A stretch of 64,000 nt of DNA from Oscillospiraceae bacterium (lineage in GTDB: Bacteria > Bacillota > Clostridia > Oscillospirales > Ruminococcaceae), in the NCBI GenBank assembly GCA_902362965.1, contig CABIYQ010000010.1, forward strand, positions 1 to 64,000, given 5' to 3'. A program made the translations under genes and the position numbers. The notes under the pieces are model-generated. The model saw nothing but the letters and a program-made list of their open reading frames with translations, had not been told where the DNA came from and made no database searches. This document shows, piece after piece, positions 1-8,153 of this stretch (positions within the stretch are counted from its first letter, which is position 1; every line of letters begins with the position of its first letter).

Positions 1-168
1 ACTTCTTTCAAAAAAATTTTTTCCATTCCGTACTCGCTCTCTCTCGTTCGACAGCTTTATTATTATATCACCTCTTCCCTCTTTTGTCAACCGCTTTTTG
101 CAGCTTTGTAGGAGTTTATAGTTTTAAATACTTTTTTAATTATAATTACATACAAATTATACAATATA
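1..168. other. Left-edge intergenic DNA
   Basis: No open frame or RNA gene is recognised here. The first 60 bases are rich in pyrimidine runs and the rest is AT-rich. It may be the 5' region of a gene lying off the left edge on the minus strand, but nothing proves this. Confidence 0.4.
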
Positions 169-197
169 TTGACATAAATCTAAAATTATATTATAAT
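169..197 (+). promoter_or_regulatory. Sigma-A promoter for the CmpB-like gene
   Basis: TTGACA at 169-174 and TATAAT at 192-197 are separated by exactly 17 bases. Transcription would start near 204, about 30 bases before the ATG at 235, whose GGAGG lies at 222-226. Confidence 0.85.
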
Positions 198-234
198 TAA
201 CAGAATAATCTACATATAATCGGAGGTTTTTAAA

Positions 235-1023
235 ATGATTTATGCTATACAAAATTGGATTTTCATTTTCTTCATTTATTCATTTTTAGGATGGTGCTTT
301 GAGACCGCCTTGGTATCAATAGAAGAAAAGCGTTTTGTTAACAGAGGCTTTATACGTTCGCCGTTTTTGCCTTTATACGGATTTGGAGCAATTACAATGA
401 TTGTTGCCGGTACTCCGGTTATCAAAGACCCTGTTTTAGTTTTTATATTCGGCGCCGTTTCAGCAACTATACTTGAATTTGTAACCGGATGGCTTCTTGA
501 AGTTATTTTTAAAACACGTTATTGGGACTACAGCGATACGCATTATAATTTTAAAGGACGCATATGCGCTGAGGCAACTTTAATGTGGGGATTTATGACA
601 TTGCTTGTCAATTATAAAGTACATGTACATATAGAGCCTATAATATTAAAATTAGATTCGCAGATTATCATGATATTAGATATTATCCTTCTTATTATTT
701 TTATAATTGACTTTATTGCTTCGGCCAAAGCAGCTATAGATGTTAATAATATACTCAAACGTCTTACTGAAATAAAAAATGAAATTTCAGATATTAACCT
801 TAAAATCAAAGAACAAATACGCAACAATTCAGAATCCGACGCAAAGCTAACATCATTAAAGCAAAAATTAGAGCAATTAAAATCTGAAAATATAAAAAAT
901 TCAAGTAAAATAAATTTTTTCAAGAAAAATTATTTGAATGCGCATCCAAACTCACGTTCTCTTAAGTTTAATAATGCCTTAACCGAACTTAAAATCAAAA
1001 TTAATGAAAAAAAGAAAAAATAA
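235..1023 (+). CDS. Putative ABC-transporter type IV (CmpB/DUF1113) membrane protein
   Basis: An integral membrane protein of 262 residues. The N-terminal 160 residues hold about five hydrophobic helices, and the opening (FLGWCFET, then a conserved RGFIRSPFLPLYGFGA stretch and later TGWLLE and WDYS) matches the CmpB/ABC-transporter type IV family (Pfam PF06541). Family members are called putative ABC permeases, but no transport substrate is established. Residues 170-262 form a charged, Lys/Glu-rich, probably coiled-coil cytoplasmic tail ending in poly-Lys. The ATG has GGAGG 8 bases upstream. It is a single-gene unit with its own promoter and terminator. Family assignment is fairly sure; function is not known. 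Confidence 0.8.
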   Translation: MIYAIQNWIFIFFIYSFLGWCFETALVSIEEKRFVNRGFIRSPFLPLYGFGAITMIVAGTPVIKDPVLVFIFGAVSATILEFVTGWLLEVIFKTRYWDYSDTHYNFKGRICAEATLMWGFMTLLVNYKVHVHIEPIILKLDSQIIMILDIILLIIFIIDFIASAKAAIDVNNILKRLTEIKNEISDINLKIKEQIRNNSESDAKLTSLKQKLEQLKSENIKNSSKINFFKKNYLNAHPNSRSLKFNNALTELKIKINEKKKK

Positions 1024-1032
1024 CGCTAATGT

Positions 1033-1066
1033 AGCCCTCTCATTAAAATGATGAGAGGGCTTTGTT
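1033..1066 (+). terminator. Rho-independent terminator
   Basis: An 11-bp perfect stem (1033-1043 with 1051-1061, AGCCCTCTCAT) with a 7-base loop is followed by a T-rich stretch. It ends the preceding gene and insulates the pst operon. Confidence 0.9.
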
Positions 1067-1103
1067 AAATTTTACTTTACATTCAGCTTTTTTACAAAAT
1101 TAT

Positions 1104-1158
1104 TTAACATAGATTTTACATAATATAACTTTTCGATTTTACAATAACATTTTATAAT
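1104..1158 (+). promoter_or_regulatory. Pho-box-like repeats and -10 of the pst operon
   Basis: TTAACA (1104), TTTACA (1115), a weak ATAACT (1125) and TTTACA (1138) recur at about 11-base steps, as in Bacillus-type PhoP/PhoB boxes (TTAACA-like hexamers one helical turn apart). More TTTACA copies lie at 1076 and 1091. A TATAAT sits at 1153-1158 and has no good -35, which is typical of an activator-dependent promoter. The start codon of pstS follows at 1190 with AAAGGAG at 1174-1180. Activation by the phoB product encoded downstream is inferred. Confidence 0.65.
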
Positions 1159-1189
1159 TAAGACATAATCAGTAAAGGAGTTAATTACT

Positions 1190-2059
1190 ATGAAAAAAAT
1201 TATTTCAATTCTTATGACGGTAACAATGTCCGCATCGTTATTTACAGGCTGCGGTTCAGACAAGAGCTTTAACGCTTCAAAGGATATTACAATAGTATCC
1301 CGTGAAGACGGCTCAGGAACAAGAGGAGCATTCGTAGAGCTTTTCAGAATTGAAGAAAAAGACGAAAACGGTGATAAAATCGACAGAACAACAACGGATG
1401 CTATGATAACAAATAATACTTCCGTTATGATGACGACCGTATCGGGTAATATGTATTCAATCGGTTATATTTCACTGGGTTCGTTAAACGACACTGTTAA
1501 GGCGGTTAAAATTGACGGAGCGGAAGTTTCAGTGGAAAATGTAAAAAACAATTCCTATAAAATTGCCCGTCCCTTCAATATCGCAACTAAGGATAACGTC
1601 AGTGAAGTTACACAGGATTTCATTAATTACATCATGAGCTCAGATGGACAGCAGATCATTACCGACAACGGATATATAGGTTCGGACGACGCCGCTCCTT
1701 ACAGCGGAAATACTCCGTCAGGAAAAATTGTAATTGCCGGTTCGTCATCCGTATCCCCTGTAATGGAAAAGCTTCAGGAGGCTTATCTTAAAGTAAATAC
1801 AAAAGCGGAAATTGAAATTCAGACAAGCGATTCGACAACAGGAATGACATCTGCGATTGAAGGAGTATGCGATATAGGCATGGCATCAAGAGAACTTAAA
1901 GACAGCGAAATTGAAAGCGGTCTTACATCTCAAACAATTGCTATGGACGGAATTGCAGTAATAGTCAATAATGACAATCCAGCCGACGAACTGTCCAGCG
2001 ATCAGGTAAAATCAATATATACAGGAGAAACAACAAGCTGGCAGGATATAATCCAGTAA
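1190..2059 (+). CDS. pstS: PstS phosphate-binding lipoprotein, apparently circularly permuted
   Basis: Extracellular phosphate-binding component of the Pst importer, 289 residues. It has a lipoprotein signal peptide with lipobox LFTGC (Cys21). Family motifs are present but in swapped order. The half that is normally C-terminal (SREDGSGTRGAF at 37-48, IGYISLGS at 91-98, RPFN, then a DFINYIMSSDGQ helix) comes first. The half that is normally N-terminal (GKIVIAGSSSVSPVMEKL at 178-195, IEGVCDIGMASREL, MDGIAVIVNNDNP, SIYTGETTSWQDI) comes last. Total length is normal for one PstS, so this is a rearrangement and not a duplication. It is the first gene of pstSCAB-phoU-phoBR. Substrate assignment rests on the motifs and the operon. 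Confidence 0.88.
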   Translation: MKKIISILMTVTMSASLFTGCGSDKSFNASKDITIVSREDGSGTRGAFVELFRIEEKDENGDKIDRTTTDAMITNNTSVMMTTVSGNMYSIGYISLGSLNDTVKAVKIDGAEVSVENVKNNSYKIARPFNIATKDNVSEVTQDFINYIMSSDGQQIITDNGYIGSDDAAPYSGNTPSGKIVIAGSSSVSPVMEKLQEAYLKVNTKAEIEIQTSDSTTGMTSAIEGVCDIGMASRELKDSEIESGLTSQTIAMDGIAVIVNNDNPADELSSDQVKSIYTGETTSWQDIIQ

Positions 2060-2076
2060 AATATACGGAGGCATTT

Positions 2077-2907
2077 ATGCATAAATATAAGGAAAAAATA
2101 ATGAGCGGCGTGTTTCTTCTCGCCGCTTGTACCTCCATTATCGCAGTCATTATAATTTGTCTGTTTCTTTTTGCAAACGGAATACCGGCAATAAAAGAAA
2201 TAGGTATCTTTAAGTTTATCACCGGTACTGTCTGGAGGCCGTCCAATGACATCTATGGAATACTGCCGATGATTCTGGGAAGTATATATGTAACTGCGGG
2301 TGCAATTTTAATAGGAGTTCCGATAGGTATATTTACCGCTGCATTTATGGCGTATTTCTGTCCGAAAAAAATCTATAGGGTGCTTAAACCGGCAGTAAAT
2401 CTTCTTGCAGGGATACCATCGGTCATATACGGTTTCTTCGGACTTGTAGTTGTAGTTCCGTTTACCGGAAACAGTATGCTTACTGCGTCATTAATTCTTG
2501 CCGTTATGATTCTTCCGTCAGTAATAGGAGTATCGGAAACTGCCATCAAAGCGGTACCTGCAAGCTACTACGAGGGAGCGCTTGCATTGGGGGCAACACA
2601 TGAACGCAGCGTATTTTTTACTGTCATACCCGCCGCAAAATCCGGTATTTTTGCCGGAGTAGTACTTGGAATAGGAAGAGCCATAGGAGAAACCATGGCA
2701 GTAATGATGGTTGCCGGAAACAGTACCGGAATTCCGAGCAGTATTTTCAAAGGAGTAAGAACTCTTACAACAAATATCGCAATTGAAATGGGATATGCTC
2801 AGGATCTTCACAGAGAAGCTCTAATTGCAACCGGAGTCGTACTGTTTGTATTTATTCTTATAATAAACATTTCATGCTCACTGCTTAAAAGGAGGAACCG
2901 GAATTGA
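2077..2907 (+). CDS. pstC: PstC phosphate ABC transporter permease
   Basis: One of the two inner-membrane permeases of the high-affinity phosphate importer, 276 residues with six predicted helices. The cytoplasmic coupling loop with the EAA-type motif (GALALGATHERSVFFTVIPAA, then GIGRAIGETMAVMMVAGN) is clear and would contact PstB. The ATG is preceded by GGAGG at 2067-2071. It lies 17 bases after pstS, and its stop overlaps the TTG start of pstA. Confidence 0.95.
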   Translation: MHKYKEKIMSGVFLLAACTSIIAVIIICLFLFANGIPAIKEIGIFKFITGTVWRPSNDIYGILPMILGSIYVTAGAILIGVPIGIFTAAFMAYFCPKKIYRVLKPAVNLLAGIPSVIYGFFGLVVVVPFTGNSMLTASLILAVMILPSVIGVSETAIKAVPASYYEGALALGATHERSVFFTVIPAAKSGIFAGVVLGIGRAIGETMAVMMVAGNSTGIPSSIFKGVRTLTTNIAIEMGYAQDLHREALIATGVVLFVFILIINISCSLLKRRNRN

Positions 2908-3770
2908 ACAGTATAAATACTCAGACAGTAAAGCAGAAATTAAAGCAATACAAAAACAAGCCTCTTTCAATTTTATTGCTGACTCTGGTAATATTGTGCT
3001 CGGCATTAACAGTGATTACACTCTTTTTTATAATCATATACATATTAATAAAGGGTATACCTCATATATCTCCAAGTCTTTTTGAATTTAACTATAATTC
3101 TGAAAACTGTTCTCTTACTCCGGCTCTTATAAATACTTTTATAACTACTGCTTTAGCGCTCCTTATATCCGTTCCACTCGGAATTTTTTCAGCAATATAC
3201 CTTGTCGAATATGCTAAGCGCGGAAATAAAATCGTTGGAATAATCAGAATGACAACTGAAACGCTTTCAGGAATTCCTTCTATTATATACGGCTTATTCG
3301 GCTATCTGTTCTTTGTTGTTCAGCTGAAACTCAAATATTCAGTATTATCCGGCACTTTAACTCTTGCTATAATGATCCTTCCGCTGATAATAAGAACTAC
3401 TGAGGAAGCTCTCAAATCTGTACCGGACTCATATCGTGAAGGAAGCTTCGGACTCGGCGCCGGCAAGCTCAGAACAGTATTTAAAATAGTTCTTCCTCCG
3501 GCAGTACCGGGCATACTTTCAGGCGTAATCCTTGCCACAGGACGTATTGTAGGCGAAACGGCGGCGCTGCTGTATACAGCCGGAACAGGCACAAAAGCCG
3601 CATGGAACATTCTTAAATCAGGACGTACTCTATCAGAACACATGTATCTTTTATCAAGTGAAGGATTACACGTCGATCAGTCGTACGCAACAGCAGTAGT
3701 ACTGATAATTATCGTTGCCGGACTCAATGCTCTTTCATCATTTCTTGCCAAAAAAATTACGAAAGGATAA
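2904..3770 (+). CDS. pstA: PstA phosphate ABC transporter permease
   Basis: Second membrane permease of the Pst importer, 288 residues, with a short charged N-terminus, six helices and the coupling motif FGLGAGKLRTVFKIVLPPA followed by ATGRIVGETAALLYTAG. The start codon is TTG at 2904, overlapping the TGA of pstC (2905-2907), with AAAGGAGG at 2888-2894 placed about 9 bases upstream. No ATG nearby is better placed. The overlap implies translational coupling to pstC. It pairs with PstC and is driven by PstB. Confidence 0.94.
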   Translation: MNSINTQTVKQKLKQYKNKPLSILLLTLVILCSALTVITLFFIIIYILIKGIPHISPSLFEFNYNSENCSLTPALINTFITTALALLISVPLGIFSAIYLVEYAKRGNKIVGIIRMTTETLSGIPSIIYGLFGYLFFVVQLKLKYSVLSGTLTLAIMILPLIIRTTEEALKSVPDSYREGSFGLGAGKLRTVFKIVLPPAVPGILSGVILATGRIVGETAALLYTAGTGTKAAWNILKSGRTLSEHMYLLSSEGLHVDQSYATAVVLIIIVAGLNALSSFLAKKITKG

Positions 3771-3773
3771 AAT

Positions 3774-4523
3774 ATGAATAAGTTTACAGTTGAAAATCTT
3801 GATTTGTACTACGGCGATTTCAAAGCGCTGAAAAATATTAATCTTAATATTGCGCCTAACGAAATCACAGCTTTTATAGGACCTTCAGGCTGCGGAAAAT
3901 CCACGCTACTCAAATCAATGAACCGTATGAACGACCTTGTGGAAGGCTGTAAGATCACCGGAAAAATGCTTCTGGATAATGAGGATATTTACGGTGATAT
4001 GGATACGAACCTTCTCAGAAAACGTGTAGGAATGGTTTTTCAGAAACCGAACCCTTTTCCGATGAGTATATATGATAACATAGCATACGGTCCGAGAACT
4101 CATGGTATTCGCTCAAGAGTAAGGCTAGATGAAATCGTTGAAAAATCACTGCGGGGAGCTGCAATATGGGACGAGGTAAAGGATAAGCTTAAAAAAAGTG
4201 CACTTGCCATGTCCGGAGGACAGCAGCAGCGGCTTTGCATAGCACGTGCGCTCGCCGTTGAACCGGAGGTTTTGTTAATGGACGAACCCACATCTGCTCT
4301 CGACCCGATTTCCACTTCAAAAATAGAAGACCTTGCAATGGAACTTAAAAAGAAGTATACTATAGTTATGGTAACTCACAATATGCAGCAGGCGGTAAGA
4401 ATTTCTGATAAAACAGCATTTTTTCTGCTTGGAGAAGTTATTGAATACGATAAAACAGAAAAATTATTTTCTATGCCGTCAAATAAGAAAACTGAAGATT
4501 ATATTACAGGGAGGTTTGGTTAA
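3774..4523 (+). CDS. pstB: PstB phosphate ABC transporter ATPase
   Basis: ATPase of the phosphate importer, 249 residues. Walker [10 protein letters not shown] is at 36-44, the family-typical [15 protein letters not shown] at 88-102, the ABC signature MSGGQQQR at 146-153, and Walker B LLMDEP with the D-loop SALD at 167-177. All catalytic elements look intact. It starts 3 bases after pstA, and its stop directly abuts the ATG of phoU. It energises PstCA and, by family knowledge, takes part in phosphate signalling with PhoU and PhoR. Confidence 0.97.
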   Translation: MNKFTVENLDLYYGDFKALKNINLNIAPNEITAFIGPSGCGKSTLLKSMNRMNDLVEGCKITGKMLLDNEDIYGDMDTNLLRKRVGMVFQKPNPFPMSIYDNIAYGPRTHGIRSRVRLDEIVEKSLRGAAIWDEVKDKLKKSALAMSGGQQQRLCIARALAVEPEVLLMDEPTSALDPISTSKIEDLAMELKKKYTIVMVTHNMQQAVRISDKTAFFLLGEVIEYDKTEKLFSMPSNKKTEDYITGRFG

Positions 4524-5174
4524 ATGCGTAATAAATTTGATGAACAGCTTGAAGCTCTGCATATAGAACTTATAAAAATGGGCTGCCTTTGCGAAACGGC
4601 AATTGCCAATGCGTCAAAATCCCTGCAAAATGCCAATGAAGATATTTTAAATAATATTGCAGAAATCGAAAACGATATTGACCAAAAGGAACGTGATATT
4701 GAAGGTCTTTGCATGAAGCTTCTTCTTCAGCAGCAGCCTGTAGCAACAGATCTAAGGATAGTTTCAGCCGCAATGAAAATGGTTTCCGATATGGAACGTA
4801 TAGGCGATCAGGCGTCAGATATTGCTGAAATCACTAAATATATAAACTCTAATTTGGTCTTTGACGGTATCCATCTAAGCGATATGGCATCTGCGACAGT
4901 AAAAATGGTCACCGAAAGCATAACCTCATTTGTAAAAAGCGACCTTGAACGCGCACAAAATGTTATAAAATCAGACGATACAATTGACAATATGTTTAAT
5001 GATATCAAAACCAAGTTGGTTAAATATATTCATAATAATCCGGAAAGCAGCGAACAATGTCTGGATCTTCTGATGATTGCCAAATACTTTGAACGTATCG
5101 GAGATCATGCTGCAAATATTGCCGAATGGGTTGAATTTTCAATTACCGGAAAATATAAAGGGGGAAAATTATGA
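4524..5174 (+). CDS. phoU: PhoU phosphate signalling regulator
   Basis: All-helical cytoplasmic protein of 216 residues made of two three-helix repeats. Each repeat carries the metal-binding signature: DMERIGDQASDIAE in the first half and YFERIGDHAANIAEW in the second. By family knowledge it links Pst transporter state to the PhoR kinase and represses the regulon under high phosphate. The ATG follows the pstB stop with no gap, with GGGAGG inside the pstB end. The stop overlaps phoB as ATGA. Confidence 0.96.
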   Translation: MRNKFDEQLEALHIELIKMGCLCETAIANASKSLQNANEDILNNIAEIENDIDQKERDIEGLCMKLLLQQQPVATDLRIVSAAMKMVSDMERIGDQASDIAEITKYINSNLVFDGIHLSDMASATVKMVTESITSFVKSDLERAQNVIKSDDTIDNMFNDIKTKLVKYIHNNPESSEQCLDLLMIAKYFERIGDHAANIAEWVEFSITGKYKGGKL

Positions 5175-5845
5175 TCTATATTGTCGAGGACGACAGTAAT
5201 ATCAGCGAATTGGTGGTCTATACGTTAAAAATGGCAGGCTTTGACGCTCAAAGCTTTACATGCGGTACGGAATTGTTTAAACAGCTGGAAAATAATATTC
5301 CGGAGCTTATATTACTTGATATCATGCTTCCCGGTGAGGACGGAATTATTATTCTGAAAAAAATCCGCAAAACCTTTCAGACTCATAAAATCCCCGTAAT
5401 AATGCTTACTGCCAAAGGCTCGGAATATGATAAGGTTACAGGTCTTGACTGCGGTGCCGATGATTATGTTACAAAGCCCTTTGGTATGATGGAACTTGTT
5501 TCCAGAATTAAAGCTGTTCTGAGAAGATACTCGGACAATACAGAAAAAAAAGAACTTCAGGCGGGAAATATTATTGTTGACGTCGGAAAACATAAAGTTT
5601 ATGTGAACGGAAATGAAATCTCCCTTACATTCAAAGAATTTGAAATGCTCTGCATGCTCATAGAAAGCAAAGGACTTGTACTTTCAAGGAATAAACTTCT
5701 GGAAAGTATCTGGGGATATGATTTTGACGGTGAAACCAGAACTATTGACGTTCATGTCCGTTCTCTGCGCCAGAAGCTGGGTAACAGCGGAAACATTATT
5801 GAAACGGTTCGGGGTATCGGATATAGAATAGGAGAAGGTTCATGA
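5171..5845 (+). CDS. phoB: PhoB/PhoP-type OmpR-family response regulator
   Basis: Two-domain response regulator of 224 residues. The receiver domain (1-118) has the acidic pocket (E6, D7, D8), phospho-acceptor Asp50 (LLDIMLP), Thr80 and Lys102 (TKPF). The C-terminal winged helix of the OmpR type (about 128-224) has the closing motif TRTIDVHVRSLRQKLG and VRGIGYRI. It sits in the pst operon with phoR, with ATGA overlaps on both sides. Binding to the TTTACA-like repeats at 1104-1143 is the obvious inference. Confidence 0.94.
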   Translation: MIYIVEDDSNISELVVYTLKMAGFDAQSFTCGTELFKQLENNIPELILLDIMLPGEDGIIILKKIRKTFQTHKIPVIMLTAKGSEYDKVTGLDCGADDYVTKPFGMMELVSRIKAVLRRYSDNTEKKELQAGNIIVDVGKHKVYVNGNEISLTFKEFEMLCMLIESKGLVLSRNKLLESIWGYDFDGETRTIDVHVRSLRQKLGNSGNIIETVRGIGYRIGEGS

Positions 5846-7497
5846 AAAAGAAAATTTCTATTACTATGTGTCTTATGACTGCTGTTTCAGTAATTATAAC
5901 AGCCGTAATGATATCTCTGGTAATTTACAGGAAAAACTACAATGAAATGAAATCAATGATAAGAGCAGAAGCGGAATATATTTCTCAAGCTATAGATACA
6001 GAAGATATAAATTATCTTGAATCGGTAAAGAACGTCACACCAAGCCGTATAACATGGATTGACAGTAACGGAAATGTCATATACGACAGTGCGGGTGAAA
6101 ATCTTTCAAATCACTCAGACAGACCTGAAATAATTGACGCAGTAAAAAACGGTTCCGGAGAAAGTTCAAGACTTTCAGAAACATTCAGTGAACAAACCTA
6201 TTACTATGCTGTAAAATTAACAAACGGTACAATATTGCGAATGTCGGATACAACAAGCAGTATTTACCACGATATTTTCAGTGCCCTCCCCTATACTGTT
6301 ATCGTCATTGCCATTATAATTATATTGGCAATTATTGTTTCCAATAATGAAACTGAAAAGATCATAAAGCCTATAAATGAACTTGATCTTGATAATCCGT
6401 CAAACAATCTTAAATATGATGAACTTGCTCCGCTTTTACGCCGAATTGAAAAGCAAAATTCGGATATTGAAAAATATATTTCAGAACTCAAAGCAAAACA
6501 GGTAGAATTTGAAACCGTTACTGAGAATATGAGTGAAGGTTTGATTATTATAAATCAAAAATCAACTATACTTTCATGTAATAAAAGCGCTGTTGCAATA
6601 TTGGGCGGCGGTGAGTACAATTATATCAGCAAAAGCGTTTTTGATTTAAATCACAGCAAAAATTTTGTTGATGCCGTTGAAAATGCGGTTGTCGGAAAGC
6701 ATGATGAAACAGCTCTTACTATTAATAACCGTTCATATATGGTAATAACAAATCCGGTTAAGCATTTTGATAAAATCAGCGGCGCTGTTATCATCATAAT
6801 TGACGTAACAGAAAAGGAATCCCGTGAGGAACTCCGCAGAGAATTTTCCGCAAACGTTTCTCATGAATTAAAAACTCCTCTCACGGCAATTTCAGGATTT
6901 GCGGAAATTATGAAGGACGGCTGGGCCAAACCGGAAGATTATCAGATGTTTGCACTAAAAATATATAATGAGACACAGCGTCTGATAAATCTTATTGAAG
7001 ACATCATCAAACTTTCCAGACTTGACGAAAATAAAATTGAAATAACCAAAGAATCTGTAGATATGCTTGTTCTTGCCAAAGACGCAGCTGCAAGACTTTC
7101 ATCAAAAGCCAAAGACAAAAACATTTCCGTAACTGTAAACGGAGATCACGGAAATATAACCGGAGTCAGACAGATACTTGATGAAATGATATATAATTTA
7201 TGCGACAACGCCATTAAATACAATAAAAAGAACGGCAAAGTCGAAGTCATTGTAAAGGATTACATTTCAAATGTTTCTGTGACCGTTAAGGATAACGGTA
7301 TAGGAATCCCCGCTGAAGATCTCGACAGAGTTTTTGAACGCTTTTACTGTGTTAATAAAAGTCATTCAAAAGAAAGCGGCGGAACCGGTCTGGGACTATC
7401 AATAGTAAAGCACGGCGCAATATTTCATAAAGCCAAAATTAATATTGACAGTACTCTTGGAATCGGAACCTCAATAGAAATTGTTTTTAAAAAATAA
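5842..7497 (+). CDS. phoR: PhoR-type sensor histidine kinase
   Basis: Membrane sensor kinase of 551 residues. Two hydrophobic helices (about 9-29 and 148-168) frame an extracytoplasmic domain of about 115 residues. A linker, a PAS-like domain (about 215-330), an HisKA dimerisation helix with phospho-accepting His341 (VSHELKTPL) and a HATPase domain follow; the N box (IKYN), G1 (DNGIGIP), F box and G2 (GTGLGLSIV) are intact. The start overlaps the phoB stop as ATGA. It is expected to phosphorylate PhoB during phosphate starvation, with PhoU and Pst giving the signal. Confidence 0.93.
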   Translation: MKKKISITMCLMTAVSVIITAVMISLVIYRKNYNEMKSMIRAEAEYISQAIDTEDINYLESVKNVTPSRITWIDSNGNVIYDSAGENLSNHSDRPEIIDAVKNGSGESSRLSETFSEQTYYYAVKLTNGTILRMSDTTSSIYHDIFSALPYTVIVIAIIIILAIIVSNNETEKIIKPINELDLDNPSNNLKYDELAPLLRRIEKQNSDIEKYISELKAKQVEFETVTENMSEGLIIINQKSTILSCNKSAVAILGGGEYNYISKSVFDLNHSKNFVDAVENAVVGKHDETALTINNRSYMVITNPVKHFDKISGAVIIIIDVTEKESREELRREFSANVSHELKTPLTAISGFAEIMKDGWAKPEDYQMFALKIYNETQRLINLIEDIIKLSRLDENKIEITKESVDMLVLAKDAAARLSSKAKDKNISVTVNGDHGNITGVRQILDEMIYNLCDNAIKYNKKNGKVEVIVKDYISNVSVTVKDNGIGIPAEDLDRVFERFYCVNKSHSKESGGTGLGLSIVKHGAIFHKAKINIDSTLGIGTSIEIVFKK

Positions 7498-7531
7498 ATT
7501 TAAATAAATTTTTTATATTAATTGACAAATA

Positions 7532-7620
7532 AGAACCTGCAATAATAGAAATCAGCCGTTTACTTGACAAAAAAATCTTTCATTCAAACGGTGGAAATAA
7601 ATTCTATTATTGCAGGTTCT
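7532..7620. repeat. 89-bp element with 19-bp perfect terminal inverted repeats
   Basis: AGAACCTGCAATAATAGAA at 7532-7550 is repeated inverted at 7602-7620 with no mismatch. Inside, CCGTTT (7556-7561) pairs with AAACGG (7586-7591), giving a nested hairpin. There is no T-tract at either end, so it is not a standard terminator, and I see no target-site duplication. It could be a MITE-like repeat, a structured RNA at the end of the pst-pho transcript, or a processing site. Confidence 0.7.
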
Positions 7621-7638
7621 GAAATTATATAATAATAA

Positions 7639-7667
7639 TTGACAGAATTGACGTATTATGTTAAAAT
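7639..7667 (+). promoter_or_regulatory. Sigma-A promoter for the PH-domain/FkbM operon
   Basis: TTGACA at 7639-7644 and TAAAAT at 7662-7667 with a 17-base spacer. It lies about 50 bases before the ATG at 7718, which has an AAGGGAG ribosome binding site. Confidence 0.8.
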
Positions 7668-7717
7668 TAAGAGTAAGAATAAATGAATTTATATATTAAC
7701 CTAAGGGAGATATAAAA

Positions 7718-8128
7718 ATGTCAAAAAAAGATTTTGATTATGTGTGGACTGATAAAAAACGTACAATTTTCGGCTTGCCGTTATCATTTACCAGATATTT
7801 TCTGACAGAAACCAAATTTATTACAAGAGTCGGTTTATTTAATCTGGTTGAGGACGAATTGGACTTATATACTGTTAAAGACAAAAAACTGGTTTTATCT
7901 TTGGGCAACAGAATTTTTAAATGCGGTACTATTATAATGTATGTTGTTGATACCGATACTCCGGTTAAAGAAATAAAATCCATAAAGGCGCCAAGAAAAG
8001 TACTTGAACTACTGGATAAACATATTAATATTCAAAGAGACCGTTACCGTACAAGAGGACGTGATATGATAGGCGGCAGTTACGGTCATTGTGACTGCGA
8101 CAGTTCGATTGACATGGAAAGCGAATAA
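7718..8128 (+). CDS. Bacterial PH-domain protein (DUF304-like)
   Basis: Cytoplasmic protein of 136 residues. Residues 8-105 fit the bacterial pleckstrin-homology (bPH) fold: the sequence RTIFGLPLSFTRY opens it, LFNLVEDELDLYTVKD is the central strand pair, and SLGNRIFKCGTI and IKSIKAPRKVLELLDKHI close it. The tail is charged, then GGSYGHCDCDSS with two cysteines and an acidic end. No transmembrane segment is seen, unlike YdbT-type relatives. It is in an operon with the FkbM-type gene (25 bases to the ATG used here). The biological role of this family is not established. Confidence 0.78.
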   Translation: MSKKDFDYVWTDKKRTIFGLPLSFTRYFLTETKFITRVGLFNLVEDELDLYTVKDKKLVLSLGNRIFKCGTIIMYVVDTDTPVKEIKSIKAPRKVLELLDKHINIQRDRYRTRGRDMIGGSYGHCDCDSSIDMESE

Positions 8129-8153
8129 ATTGTATTAAAGAGAAGTGAAAAAA

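Noticed and set aside
7532-7620. Intrinsic terminator of phoR
   Set aside because: The long stem has a 51-base interior and no T-tract in either direction; it is kept as an unexplained repeat.
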